A stretch of 64,000 bases of DNA from Castor canadensis (GCF_047511655.1 NC_133401.1:11688001-11752000); one strand, 5' to 3'. Counted from the stretch's first letter, positions 13,501 to 25,164 are shown. Program-made: numbers and translations. Notes: a model not told the origin generated them from the letters alone.

Positions 13501-14130
13501 TTTTTTTCATTTTTCTTTTATTATTCATATGTGCATACAAGGCTTGGTTCATTTCTCCCCCCTGCCCCCACCCCCTACCTTACCGCCCCCTCCGCCCCCT
13601 CCCTCTCCCCCCCTCAATACCCAGCAGAAACTATTTTGCCCTTATCTCTAATTTTGTTGTAGAGAGAGTATAAGCAATAATAGGAAGGAACAAGGGTTTT
13701 TGCTGGTTGAGATAAGGATAGCTATACAGGGCATTGACTCACATTGATTTCCTGTGCGTGGGTGTTACCTTCTAGGTTAATTCTTTTTGATCTAACCTTT
13801 TCTCTAGTACCTGTTCCCCTTTTCCTATTGGCCTCAGTTGCTTTAAGGTATCTGCTTTAGTTTCTCTGCGTTAAGGGCAACAAATGCTAGCTAGTTTTTT
13901 AGGTGTCTTACCTATCCTCACCCCTCCCTTGTGTGCTCTCGCTTTTATCATGTGCTCATAGTCCAATCCCCTTGTTGTGTGCCCTTGATCTAATGTCCAC
14001 ATATGAGGGAGAACATACAATTTTTGGTTTTTTGAGCCAGGCTAACCTCACTCAGAATGATGTTCTCCAATTCCATCCATTTACCAGCGAATGATAACAT
14101 TTCGTTCTTCTTCATGGCTGCATAAAATTC
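13501..14130 (-). mobile_element. Young L1, 630-bp 3' end, reverse orientation
   Basis: Begins with poly-T and 'attcatatgtgcatacaagg' (reverse of the young L1 tail), passes through the C-rich 3' UTR block, and ends in ORF2 C-terminal sequence. The repeat catttacacaccat occurs at 13487-13500 and 14131-14144, so the old L1 reading resumes exactly after it. Confidence 0.93.
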
Positions 14131-14818
14131 CATTTACACACCATGTTTTTTACAGCACAGTTTACAAGTCATTGAATCAGCCTAGTTGCTCATCAAAAAA
14201 ATGAATAATTAAAGACAATGTGGTATAATGGAGTATTATTCAGCCACGGAGAAGATTGAAATTATATCATTTTCAGGGAAATGGATGGAACTAGAGATCA
14301 TCATGTTAAGTGAAATAAGCCATACTTCACTCATAAGCACCACATTTTTTCTCTCATATATACAATCTAGATTCATAAATACAAACAGAAAAAAAAGACA
14401 CAAATATAAACAGAGGACTATTTGAGGTAGAGGGACCAGAGAGAAGGTGGGAGTGACAAAAGAGGGTTGTGGGGGATGAATGTGACCAAAGTACAATGTA
14501 TGTATGCATGGAAATGTCATAATGAAACCCATTATTTTGTACATTAAAAATTTACATTGAGAGAGAAAGGATAATTGTTCCACTAAAAAGGGGAAGGAAA
14601 TCTGAGAAGAAAATGTAGGTGATGAGTAAAAATGAAGATGCTTTGGCAGCTCTTGCTATGATCTTCATTTCCTCCCTAGATCGCAAACATTTTTATCAAT
14701 ACAACTTGAGTCTGCTGAAGAAATTTTTTCAACCAACGGTTAGCAATGTGGTTCCTCTCTAACCACAAGGACCTTCCCAACAATGATGGCTTCCCCTGTC
14801 TGCCTTATCCTCACTTAC

Positions 14819-14920
14819 CTGGGTTCCACCTGCTTGTTTCTTTCCTCATGTTCATCCACCAGGGCTCTTTCTCTTGCTCTAGTAAGGTAATCAGATCTGG
14901 CTTGGAAATGAACCTTCCCA
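14819..14920 (-). CDS. KRAB-ZNF gene, KRAB B-box exon
   Basis: Exon of 102 bp between an acceptor 'ttcttttcttctaag' and a donor 'CAG|gtaagtga'. Joined with the preceding exon's single G it reads [20 protein letters not shown] and continues [15 protein letters not shown], a KRAB B-box (family core ISKPD-(V/L)I-x-LLEQ-x-KEPW). It ends on one base that starts the Asp codon of the zinc-finger exon. The usual KRAB-B exon is about 96 bp, so this one is slightly long. It was too short to show up as an open frame and was found by searching for the family motif. Confidence 0.93.
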
Positions 14921-15117
14921 CTTAGAAGAAAAGAAATAACACACCATGTAGATTTTTAAAAATATAAACTTATTCTTAAAACTCTGAGAACCAGTTAAAT
15001 TTATGAGTCTGAGGAAAGACTTCAGAGATGAGAAGCTCAAGAAAGAGACACCAAGTACTTTGAAAAAATTACTTAATTTCATTTGAACTCATAGAAGGTC
15101 TTGCACTTTGAGAGAAA

Positions 15118-15330
15118 GTGTAACTTAGTGGCTGAGAGCTTGAACCTTCAAACCCACTGTCTGGTTCAAATGCTGTCTCTGCTACCCATTACCCATATCT
15201 TGGACAAGCACTAAACTCTTTCAATGCTCATATCTAAAAATACAGATGGTAATACCTATTTTATAGTGTTGATACTAAAATTAAGTAGGTTAATATATTT
15301 AAAATACTTCAAATGTTCTGATGTATAATA
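15118..15330 (+). repeat. MIR SINE, ancient
   Basis: Order of motifs matches MIR: 'cttagtggctgagagcttga', a 'ctggttcaaatgctgtctct' B-box region, 'cttggacaag' core, 'ctcatatctaaaaatacaga' and a 'tattttatagtgttg' block. About the age expected of a mammal-wide repeat. It lies in the intron between KRAB-A and KRAB-B. Confidence 0.75.
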
Positions 15331-16089
<759 letters not shown>

Positions 16090-16455
16090 CTAAAAACCAC
16101 AAACAGTGAAATTAAAGGAAACTGGCTGAAGAACAATAAAAAAATTTAAGTGTAGGAAACTTACAGGGTGCTGCATGCTCCTGAAGAATCCTGCTGCTGT
16201 GGAATAATTTACTTGTCCCAGAACAGTCTGAGCTTCTCCACTAAATGATCATGGTGCCTGCTGTATGACTCACAAATGCTTGGTAAATGTGCAAATCTAT
16301 CTTTTAAGTTACAACAACAAGAACAAAATCCATGAAATGTCTCCCAAAGTTTTGTACAAAATATCTTTAAAAATAAGATTTATCTGCAACTGAGAAATGC
16401 TCAGTCCTCAAGTTTATTATGGTATCAGATGATACCAAGAGTATTTTTTCCAGCT

Positions 16456-16528
16456 TGAGGAATGACTCAAGTGGTAGAGCACCTGCCTCACAAGGGTGAA
16501 GTCCTGAGTACCACCAAAAAAAAAAAAC
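16456..16528 (+). mobile_element. tRNA-like SINE monomer
   Basis: Body 'gaatgactcaagtggtagag' with a poly-A end. The B-box half is shortened ('gtcctgagtaccacc'), so an internal deletion is likely. Confidence 0.8.
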
Positions 16529-16529
16529 A

Positions 16530-17157
16530 GTATTTTTTCATCACAACAAATTTTTATAAATTGTATAACAGTCCATATAACTAACATATTAACTGCTGTT
16601 TAGTATTTATACATTTAAGATGGTCAGTGTCTCAGGGTTTGCTCAATTTTAGAAATCTGCAATTACCTCTGACTTACAATCTAGGTGATCTTTTCTTTCT
16701 GCCTTCACTGAGCATTTTCCTAAAAGCCCATGAAGTAAGTTATCTTGTCGCACATGCAGACTGAGGCAGTCACTCACTATAAATCCTACCTCCTCTGCCC
16801 AGAAAGCTCAAATCTGGGGAGAACTTTCAAGGCTTTCCCAAGTGTGATCTAATAACATCAACTCAAACTTCTCAATGCCCTATTTCACTTTGTGACCAAC
16901 TCTTCCACTGTTCCAACACTTCTCCTGACCAAAGACTAAGCACACAACACATGGTGAATAAGGAGGGCAATCAACACGAGTTGGAAAATACAGTGACAAA
17001 TAGAAAAAGCACTGAACTTCCAGCCCTCAATGTAATGGGGAAAACTGGGGAGTAGGATCTTGGATCCATAGGTAGGAAGCTACAGAATAAATGATAGCAA
17101 AGAGTCACCTAACCTGAGGGTTATCCTATGTCCAGGAAAAGAGAAGTAACAACTTAC
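16530..17157 (-). other. Intron between ATG exon and KRAB-A exon
   Basis: Starts with the donor 'CAG|gtaagttg' of the ATG exon. No repeat or extra exon is recognised within it. Confidence 0.5.
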
Positions 17158-17209
17158 CTGGACCATGTTTTCAGAATTGTGAAAAGTGACAAATCTTCAG
17201 GCTTCCTCT
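17158..17209 (-). CDS. KRAB-ZNF gene, start-codon exon (3 codons plus 5' UTR)
   Basis: Short exon with acceptor 'tttttgttttccaag' and donor 'CAG|gtaagt'. The ATG at 17166-17164 gives M-V-Q, which joins in phase 0 to [10 protein letters not shown] of the KRAB-A exon. Total coding length over the four exons (9+127+102+2222 bp) is 2460, exactly 820 codons including the stop. This agreement of phases is the best support for the start. KRAB-ZNF genes commonly have a tiny start-codon exon just upstream of KRAB-A. The coding part is 17158-17166; the rest is 5' UTR. Confidence 0.87.
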
Positions 17210-17849
17210 CTTGGAAAACAAAAAGGCCTTTGTCAAGTTCAAAGCTCCCAGAGTAACTTAAATCAACATGATGATATTATTCTGTACTTTCATTTCCTAA
17301 CTACCTATGCTCACGCTTCTCTTTCCACGACTCTCCAACCACACACACACTTCCTCTCAAACACACAAACTGGCAGCAGACGGGAGGAGTCTGGATAAAA
17401 CCAAGCTCTTTCCGAGCTCCCAGGGAAGCTACTGTACAGGCAGGAATGCAGAAATGCAAAGGATAAGTATTTCTGCCTTGATGTTCCTCCAAAACATCCC
17501 AGGAAGGGTTCCCACCTGACCACCAGCCTTGGGATACATAACTTAGCCTAGGATTTGGCACCTCTCTCCCCCCACACCCCATTTCACCTTTCAGTGCTGA
17601 GAAGGGTCACATCATCTAAACAAGAACAACTTCATGAACTCAGTATTGGGTGAAACAGAGAAAGGCACAAATGCTGTAGAGGATGTTCATAGACTTGCTT
17701 AGGGAGTATTCAGCATTCTGTAGCCACTCTTAGTAAATGAGATTCCTATGTGATGTAAACTTTTCTTGACTGCTAAATGGTTTTTCCCATGGTTTATAGC
17801 ATGATTACTGCTTAACTTTATATTGAGTATTTTTCTTTTCATTGTTTTT
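17210..17849 (-). other. First-intron sequence, nothing recognised
   Basis: Intron between promoter and ATG exon. Moderately GC-rich around 17300-17600 with overlapping short frames on both strands, none with a family signature. A further alternative 5' exon cannot be excluded. Confidence 0.4.
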
Positions 17850-18070
17850 TATTTTTTCTTTTAGTGGGACTAGGGTTTGAACTCAAGGTTTCATGCTTGC
17901 AAAGCAGATGCTCTACCATTTGAGCCACACCTCCAGTTCATTTCGCTCTGGTTTTGTTGGAGATGGGGGTCTAGTGAACTATGTGCTCAGGTTGGACTCA
18001 AACGTTGATCCTCCTGACCTCAACCTCAAAAGTAAATAGAATTATAGACATAAGTCACTGGCACCCAGCT
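17850..18070 (-). mobile_element. Composite SINE (B1-like plus tRNA-like), reverse orientation
   Basis: Poly-T start, 'gggtttgaactcaaggtttc' and 'gcagatgctctaccatttga' (reverse tRNA-like unit), then the reverse B1-like part ending 'cactggcacccagct'. Diverged copy in intron 1 of the zinc-finger gene. Confidence 0.85.
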
Positions 18071-18699
18071 ATCTTTTTATGATTCTTGGTGAACATAATC
18101 TTATTAACAGTTATATACTATTATGGAAGGCTAGGATAAGACTGGCTTAACTATTTCCATATTATGGGATACTTAATTTGTACAAGATAATTTTAAATGT
18201 TATTCCAGGTATCAGAGTCTGTTGATTCTAGACCAGAGTTTCTCACCCTCACCACTACCAACATACTGGGCTGAATAATTCTGTGTTAGGAGGTGTGGGA
18301 GGACTCTCCTGTGTGATTTCATCTAAATACTAGTCTTCTTGTCCAAGCAGAGCCTAGAATTATAAGGTTTATTTCCATTCCATCCAAGAACTGTCATTCT
18401 TGTGAAAGACAGTTCACAAGAAGAGATGAAGAGTTTGCCAAATGGTTATGTGAATACTGAGGACTAAGGAAAGACAAGGGACAATGTTAAGGGACCAAAA
18501 TGGTACCCCCTCCTTCATTTCCTGACATTTTACTGTAATCTCTATTGTAAAATCAAAACCACATTTATTAAAAACAAAGCAAAAACTCACTCTTGAATTT
18601 TAGATGTGCAATACTGCTCTCATTCTATTCCTGGCTCTTCTTTTGGGTAATGACACAACTGGGAAAGGAAAGCAAGCACGAAACCTCACGCTTTTCTTA

Positions 18700-19390
18700 C
18701 AGACTGAGTTTGAAAGCATCTTCCAAGGGCACGCGTTGCCACACGTCACAAAAGAGAACAGAAGCGAACGTGCGCAGAATGGTTGCTAGAAGCGGAGCTC
18801 TAAGAACACCGGGATTCGCAACGCCGACCAGACGTCCTGGGTGACACTCGGAGGCCCTCGGGGTCTCAAATTCCCAGCCCAAATCCAGGACTGCACCTTC
18901 CTGTGATGAGCTTCATTTTAGACTCAATACCTTATTTTCCTATTGGGCCATTCGTCTGCTTCTGTCCACGCAGCTGTGAGAGAAAAACAGCAAGCAGCAG
19001 GAGCCGAGAGACACCGCACAGTGACACTCACACAGCCACTACAAAGAGCGCTCGGTGTCCACACGTCCTTCTGCTTCTACGCAAAAAGCCATCGAGCACA
19101 CACTCCCACCCTCCGCTTGTCACTGAGCCCTGCTCTGGCAGCCACCAACTTCTTCCTCACCTTACTGCGTCTTCGACCCCGGAAGTAGATTTGTTAGGTC
19201 CTGCGCAGTGACTGCTGGGAAATAGAATTCCTCCCAAGAAAATCCCTGGTTGTCTAGCGCTCTGCAGTCACAGCGCTCCCAGCATGCAACTTGGGCCCGC
19301 CCGTCTGGGAGCCGAGCCCGGTGATTGGTGGGCGTTTTAGCGGCGTGCGCAGGCGCAGATAACTGCTAACGATAAAGACGTCTGAGAGTT
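18700..19390 (-). promoter_or_regulatory. CpG-island promoter of the KRAB-ZNF gene with likely first exon
   Basis: The only clearly CpG-rich stretch in the window. It contains a perfect NRF1-type site (tgcgcaggcgca near 19350), an ATTGG inverted CCAAT box (near 19324), an ETS site (ccggaagt near 19179), and two ZNF143/THAP11-like 'cccagcatgc' or 'ctgctgggaa' motifs (near 19210 and 19278). A minus-strand donor AAG|gtgagg at 19161/19160 would end a first noncoding exon of about 170 bp. This is TATA-less housekeeping-type architecture, typical for KRAB-ZNF genes. The exact start site is inferred. Confidence 0.75.
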
Positions 19391-19760
19391 AATCTTCTTA
19401 GGTTGCCCAAGTAATTTATTTTTCTATGGAGAAGAGTGCAAAGGTGCATACTTCTTTTTAAAGGAAGGAATTCAAAGTAGAATTATATCAAGATGTAGCT
19501 TGATAAATCAAGGTTAACATATATCTAGGTTAACATTGTTTAGGTTAAAATATATTTACATTCAGGCAAAATATTTTAAGGCAATATTTTAAGCTGCATA
19601 TTGAATATTGAAATGAACAAACACAGAATGTTTATTTTTGATAAATGTATTAACATACATTAAGCCCACCTTTTTATTAGAGAATTTATTGCATGTGGCT
19701 TTGATCAAGTGCAGTCAAAAATAAATTTTGAAAAAATAAATTTAATATTTATAAAAGTTT
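19391..19760. other. AT-rich spacer behind the promoter, nothing recognised
   Basis: AT-rich sequence with small repeats of 'gttaacat' or 'gttaaaatat' type around 19510-19560. No gene is supported. Confidence 0.4.
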
Positions 19761-19764
19761 TAAT

Positions 19765-20420
19765 TTCCTGCCTGTTCATTCCACAGCTCGGTTGATGTGG
19801 AGAAGCTTTTTGTCGGTGCACATTATCGTCAGTTGTGTTCAAATCGTGTGATCTGCTGAATGTTTTCCTGCTCTTGGTTCTGTGAAAAGACACCTTCCAA
19901 AAAGCAGATGGTGCACAATGAGCAAGCTACAAAGAATATGTTTAAATTTAAGTTATAAAGTAAATGTGAGGTTTGTTGAAAGGTAGCACGTGTTTCATGG
20001 CACTTGATGAAATTATGGAAAAAATGAATCAAGCATCCACAGGGCAGTACTGAAATCTATGTATCCTGAGCATTCTTAGTTTTTCCTCAAGAGTGGTCTC
20101 CTTGGAAACATACACCCATGGATGTCAAGAGACTGCTGAACTTTAATCAGTTCAGTTTCTTCACTAGTATCACCATATATTAAAGTATGTATTTTCCAAT
20201 GTGATATATTATTTTTTAATTTTTCATAAAATTGTATGCAGTCTTTATTGTCAAACTTTATGGTTAGTAAATTTGAAATCATAGCCACAAAGCCATACAG
20301 ACTCTTCTCTGTACACCATATTTTTAAAATTGGGAAATGCTCTCTACATATACCAAGATAACCAGAAGTCTCAGAATATATTCAATGAAATGGAAGATGT
20401 CCTCATTTATAAGCATTAAT
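19765..20420 (-). pseudogene. Unidentified protein-coding remnant (possible retrocopy or old exon)
   Basis: On the minus strand a balanced, protein-like reading runs from about 20370 to a TAA near 20076. Short samples are HFPILKIWCTEKSLYGF, then KFDNKDCIQFYEKLK, HWKIHTLIYGDTSEETEL and CMFPRRPLLRKN. A second protein-like piece in another frame follows at 19829-20032 (CLIHFFHNFIKCHET; FSQNQEQENIQQ). The composition (Trp, Cys, charged runs) looks more like real coding sequence than like repeats. I see a likely frameshift near 20375 and stops between the pieces. I do not recognise the family and no splice sites are clear, so a decayed retrocopy is the best guess. Confidence 0.35.
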
Positions 20421-20604
20421 ATGAGATATGAAAATATTAGATCTGAATACTTAACCAGTTACTGTGTTCTGCATTCAAGGTACATTTCCTTGAAAGCTAC
20501 TTCTAAAAGGCAAACAAGCTGTCTTTATTTATGATTCCTTTGACTATTAAGCCAAAATTAAATGCTGCAGAATCTTAAGAATTCTCAAATTCATTCTGAC
20601 ACAA

Positions 20605-20725
20605 TTGTGGAGGGGAGAGGGACTGATAGAGGGGATGGGTTTGATTGGAGTACATTATCTGTATATATGGAAACACCGCAATAAAACCTCTAGCACTACT
20701 ACATATGCTAATAAAAATGGAGGAA
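20605..20725 (+). mobile_element. L1 LINE 3' tail
   Basis: Contains 'gggagagggactgatagagg', then 'tatatggaaacaccgcaata' and 'tatgctaataaaaatgg', the same 3' UTR ending as at 1235 and 41460. Confidence 0.75.
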
Positions 20726-20774
20726 AAAAGGGAAGGAAAAGAGTTGTAAATTCCTCCAGGAAAAATTGGACCAT

Positions 20775-20985
20775 TAGCTAGGCACTGGTGGCTCATGCCT
20801 GTAATCCTAGCAACTTGAGGGGCAGGGATCAGAAGGATCACAGTTTAAAGCCAGCCCAGGCAAATAGTTCACAAACCGTATCTAAAGGGCTGGCATAGTA
20901 GCTCAAGTGATGGAGTGCTTGCCTAGCAAGCAGGGAGGTCAAACCCACTGGGAGGTCAAACCCCAGTCCTAAACAAAAAAATAGG
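20775..20985 (+). mobile_element. Composite SINE (B1-like plus tRNA-like)
   Basis: 'ctaggcactggtggctcatg' and 'ctgtaatcctagcaacttga' form the B1-like part. The tRNA-like part has a duplicated 'gggaggtcaaacccactg' segment, a small internal duplication. Confidence 0.88.
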
Positions 20986-21149
20986 TGTATTATCAAAAGA
21001 TCACTTCCATAACTAGAGAAGTACCTAAGAAAAGTTAAAGAATTTAAAAATTGAGCCTTGTACACCTTTTCAGGTTTTTTGGGTTTTTTTAATCACTCAA
21101 CTCATTCAGCCTTTCCCTTAACTTATAGGGATAAATTCCATTGTCTTTC

Positions 21150-21245
21150 TGGGTTTTTGTTTTTGTTTTTGATGGTACCGGGATTTGAACTCAGGGTTTC
21201 ATGCTTGATAGGCAGGCGCTCTACCATTTGACCATTCCCCCAGCG
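21150..21245 (-). mobile_element. tRNA-like SINE monomer, reverse orientation
   Basis: T-rich start, 'gggatttgaactcagggttt' and 'ggcaggcgctctaccatttg'. Confidence 0.85.
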
Positions 21246-21715
21246 ATCATTGTCTTTCTGTTGGGCAACCTTTGGTAACCAAAATTAATAAATGTCTCAA
21301 AAAGTGCAAGTTTCTTGCCATCTTATTATTGAATACAATGAATAAATTTCCAAACAATTTTGAAACTTGCAAACTAGATGTAGAAGATCTCCCAATAATA
21401 TTCCATACTATCATAGACACTGTATTTTACAAACATTTTATAAAAGTTTAAATAACTTAAAAATAAAATTGATGGCAGACACCAAAGATAGATATGTACA
21501 GACTTGCTAAAGATCTCTCTTCCTAATTATCATCAACTTAGTGGAACATGCACACATATACGTTCAGGTACACAAAAAATTTGATAAGAACTTTTCTTCA
21601 GGTTGTAGTGATATGCATAATTTTAATGCTGTTATTCACTATCTAGTTATCAATATTTATTTCTCTTCATTTCTTTTTGGATTTTGCAATTATATTGTTT
21701 TTACCATAACACCAT
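21246..21715. other. AT-rich, nothing recognised
   Basis: No feature could be supported. Short frames carry no known motif. Confidence 0.4.
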
Positions 21716-22060
21716 GTGTTTGACTGCTTTCCATCACTATAACAAAGTTAACTTATAAAAAGGAAAACTTTATTTTGCCCAGTGGTTTTAGAAATTCTAG
21801 TCCATGGATGGATAGAAACATTTCTTAAGGCCTCCACAGGTCATGTAAGAGGGCAACAGTGAGCACATGGCAGAGCAAACTGCTCACCTCATGATCCAGG
21901 GAGTCAACAGGAAGAAGCCAGAGTCCCATGATGACTCTCAATGATGTTCCCCCCAGTGATCTAGGGGCCTTCCATTAGGCCCTATGTCCTAAAGGATATG
22001 TTATAGTTTGAACATGAAATTTCCCATACAGACTCATGTTTTGAACACTTGGGGAACACC
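21716..22060. repeat. Old interspersed repeat, family unassigned
   Basis: Sequence such as 'cacatggcagagcaaactgctcacctcatgatccaggga' style text (21870-21905) and 'tagtttgaacatgaaatttc' (22004 onward) resembles old LTR or DNA-transposon relics. I cannot assign it without a repeat library. Confidence 0.35.
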
Positions 22061-22576
22061 ACAATATTAATTATAATTAATATAAACAAGTAATAATTAA
22101 TGGTAAGTTGTTGTAATCAATTATTTAAAAATGAAAACTTTCCCTCCCAAGATCAGAATTAAGCAAGGGTCTCATTCTCATCACATTATTGGAGGCCTCA
22201 TTTGATGCACTAAGGCAAGATATATGAATAAAGGGCATAAAGATGGAATACAAATAAATCTGTTATTAGTGACAGATAACATGATCGTATACTAACAATT
22301 TTTTAAATCTACAGAGATATAATCTAACAGTGCTGCTAGATTCAAATACAAAATATGATTTTTTTCTGTGCACTTTTTACATACTACCAACAAAGAAATA
22401 TATAAAATGGTGTCTTTTAATATATAGTTAAAAATCACATATCTAGGAAAACATAATAAATGATATGTAAGCCCTCTACACTGAAAACTATAAATAATTC
22501 CTGGGAAAACATATAGCAATTACAATGATTAGTCCATATTGATTGGAAGATTCAATTTGTAAAAACATTAATTCCC
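22061..22576. other. AT-rich, possible L1 fragment
   Basis: 22240-22550 contains wording like L1 ORF2 ('gtaagccctctacactgaaa', 'actataaataattcctggga'), which would be a plus-strand reverse-transcriptase remnant. It is too eroded to be sure. Confidence 0.35.
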
Positions 22577-22577
22577 A

Positions 22578-22775
22578 TTCGAGCACTGGTGGCTCACACC
22601 TGTAATCTAGCTCCTTCAGAAGCTGGAGGATCTCAGTTCAAGTCCAGCTTGGGCAAAAGTACATCAGACCCCATTTCCAAAATAACCAGAGCCAAATGAA
22701 CTAGATGCGTGGCTCAAGCACTAGGGCACATGTTTTGCAAGAGTGAAGCCCTGAGTTCAAACCACCAAAAAAAAT
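22578..22775 (+). mobile_element. Composite SINE (B1-like plus tRNA-like)
   Basis: 'cgagcactggtggctcacac', 'ctgtaatctagctcc', then 'gtggctcaagcactagggca' and 'cctgagttcaaaccacc' with an A tail. Confidence 0.88.
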
Positions 22776-23324
22776 CTCCCAAAATGGAACATACCTTCAG
22801 TGCAACCACAGGCAAAATTCCAATAGGTATCTAGGTGAAAATTTATAAGCCAATTTAAAAATGTATATGGAAATGTAAAGAACAAAGAATGACCAAGAGA
22901 AAAGCTGAAGAAAAAGAACAAAATTGAGGGGCTTTTTGCAAATTATTATAAAGATAGTGTGCCAATGGCACAATGATAAATAGATCAATGAAGAAAAGTA
23001 GAGAGTTCACTAATTGTAGTGTAATTGTAGTAGAGAGTAGTGTAAATTAAATAAACAGGGTTCCATTTTATACAAAACTGTACAGTTTTAGAAAATTCTT
23101 AGTTGTATATTATATAAATTATAATGTTTTATCAGTAAATAACATTTGGGTAAAAGACATTTAAATAATACAATTTTATTCATCTCACATTTAAAAAGTA
23201 GAGTTTATAAACTGATGTCACCAGTATCTCACCACGTGATTTATAACCAAGGAGACACTGAAGAACATTGGGGTACACAAATGGAATGTGGATGATTGAA
23301 CATATGTAAGAAAAGAACACATGT
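22776..23324. other. AT-rich, possible L1 fragment
   Basis: 22800-23000 resembles a worn L1 ORF2 piece ('aagaacaaagaatgaccaag', 'ctttttgcaaatta'). No coding gene is supported. Confidence 0.35.
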
Positions 23325-23420
23325 TTTTTCCTTTAGCAATACTGGCTTTAAACTCAGGGCCTCACACTTGCTAGACTTGCTAGACAGGTACTCTTATCAC
23401 TTGAGCCACTCTACCAGCCC
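23325..23420 (-). mobile_element. tRNA-like SINE monomer, reverse orientation
   Basis: 'ctttaaactcagggcctcac' with a short duplication 'ttgctagacttgctagac', then 'tactcttatcacttgagcca'. Confidence 0.82.
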
Positions 23421-23689
23421 TGAAAAGAATATATCTTAATGATGATTTCAAAAGCCAGTAGAGATATATGATAGCTGAATAACACAAATAGAAAAGAATT
23501 AGTCTTCAACATTTATATCATACTGTCCACAACAATGAAATCATGTGTTTGTAAATGTACAATCAATAAGACTTTTAGATGAAAGCATACAAGAGCATAC
23601 AAGCCTTTGGAAGAAGCAAAGCATTCCTAAACAGGATACCAAAAGTGCCATCTTAAAAGAAAATAATGCAATGGATAATTAAGATATTC

Positions 23690-24005
23690 TGTTTTGGCTC
23701 ATGCCTGTAATCCCAATACTCAGGAGTTGGAGATAGGGAGGACTGCAGTTTGGGCCCAGCCAGGGCACAACTTACCGAAACTCCATCTGAACAAAAGAAT
23801 TTAGGCATGGTGGCTCATGCCTGTGATCCCAGGTACCCGGGAGGAATAGCTCTGGGGATATCTGTCCAGGGCCAACCCAGGCAAAAATGCAAGGCCCTAA
23901 CTGAAAAATAATACATAAAAAAGGGATGAGTTTAGGGCTTAAGTGATAGAGCTCCTGTCTAACAAGTGAAAGGCCCTGAGTTCAAACCTCAGTTCTGCCA
24001 AAACA
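23690..24005 (+). mobile_element. Composite SINE: two B1-like monomers plus tRNA-like unit
   Basis: Two B1-like units ('gctcatgcctgtaatcccaa' and 'gctcatgcctgtgatcccag'), then 'ggcttaagtgatagagctcc' and 'ctgagttcaaacctcagttc'. Confidence 0.88.
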
Positions 24006-24231
24006 AGAAATCCTGTTTATAATATTTATGCATACAAAGTGTACAAACACTGAGTGAGTGAACACACTTAAACTCAACATATCCTGCAAAGGACTCATAT
24101 TGAGAATGTATAAAGAACCCTTAACAAGAAAAATTTAAAGACAGGTAATCAATAGAAAAAAAAGACAACTTTTTTAAAAAAAGAACATTACAAAAGAGGA
24201 TAAACAAATGGATTGTAAATAATACATAAAG

Positions 24232-24445
24232 CCAGACACCAGTGGCTCACACTTGTGATCCTAGCTACTTGGGAGGCTGAGTTCAGGAGGATTATAGTTT
24301 GAAGCCAGCCCAGGCAAATAGCTCAAGAGACCCCCATCTCAAAATAACCTGAGTTAAATGGACTGGAAGAGTGGCTAAAGTGGTAGAGCATCTGCTTTGC
24401 AAGCATGAATCCATGAGTTCACACCCAATCCCACAAAAAAAAACC
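24232..24445 (+). mobile_element. Composite SINE (B1-like plus tRNA-like)
   Basis: 'agacaccagtggctcacact' and 'gtgatcctagctacttggga', then 'gtggctaaagtggtagagca' and poly-A. Confidence 0.9.
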
Positions 24446-25160
24446 CAAAACGCATTGTGATATCACTACTGGTGAGTATGCCAGTAGAGCTAAAGTGAAG
24501 CAGATAATTCCTAATGTTGACAGAATAATTGGAGCAACTCGAGTTCTCACTGCTGGTGGAAGTATCTGTTCATGTGTACAAACACTATGTAAAAATGTTT
24601 TAGCATTGTCTATTAAAGCTAAGCTATGCCTACCCTATCATCCACCAGTTTTCAACAAGTATATTCTCAAAGGAAATTTAAGCCTACGTGTCACAAAATA
24701 TATGTACAATATTTATAGCAACAGTATTCTAATGGCTAAGTCTGAAAACAAGAAAAATGAACATGTACCTTAAATTTATACAATTGAAATTTATTCAGGT
24801 AAGAAAATAAAAGAATTTTAACTTTGTGCAATAAAGTGACTATTTCAGAAATATGATGGCGAATTACAGAAAACAGGTATAGTGAGCACATATGCTATTT
24901 CTACAAATCTCAAATTAGTCAAATTTACTCTATGGTGTTGGAGGTCTGGAAAGTCTTAACTTTTGGAGGAATTTATTATAACCTAAAAATAGACCCTGTG
25001 TGTTGACATTATTATGTTTGTTAATCTAGGTCTTGGTTTCATGAGAATGTTCAAATCGTGAAAATGTAATGCTCTGTACAGTTATGAGTTACACACTTTT
25101 CCTTGCAAATGTTATACTGTAGTAAAAGGTATAGAAAAAAATCAGGCCAAGTAAGAGATT
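24446..25160. other. Old LINE-like sequence, unassigned
   Basis: A plus-strand frame at 24495-24773 looks like eroded L1 ORF2 (an MW...IY-type ending near 24700). The part at 25040-25130 resembles an old L1 3' UTR. No live gene is seen. No V1R coding remnant was found here, where the left inverted arm might have carried one. Confidence 0.4.
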
Positions 25161-25164
25161 GAGG

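Larger units (their letters stand above)
9850..14570 (+). mobile_element. Old L1 LINE, ORF2-derived, interrupted by nested insertions
   Basis: Broken L1 ORF2 sequence runs through 9850-12278, 12889-13486 and 14145-14560. Recognisable pieces include the reverse-transcriptase region near 11100-11770 (short readings such as AFLYINNEQ and KYLGINLTK), the C-terminal region after 13300, and the last codons near 14228 (EYYSATEKIEI). A 3' UTR ends near 14560. Many stops and frameshifts mark it as dead. Two younger L1 copies and one SINE are inserted in it. Confidence 0.85.

Noticed and set aside
13348-13673. Proline-rich open frames near 13.5, 26.7 and 45.6 kb
   Set aside because: They come from the C-rich block of the young L1 3' UTR read in reverse; low complexity and repeated at each young L1.
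16929-17640. Overlapping short frames around 17.2-17.6 kb as an extra gene
   Set aside because: No domain, no matching splice signals apart from the ATG exon at 17158-17209, and frames overlap on both strands by chance in a moderately GC-rich stretch.
22000-25160. Possible V1R coding copy belonging to the left inverted arm
   Set aside because: I read the region on both strands for TM3 and TM7 signatures and found only SINE, L1-like and AT-rich sequence. A copy may have been deleted or never included.
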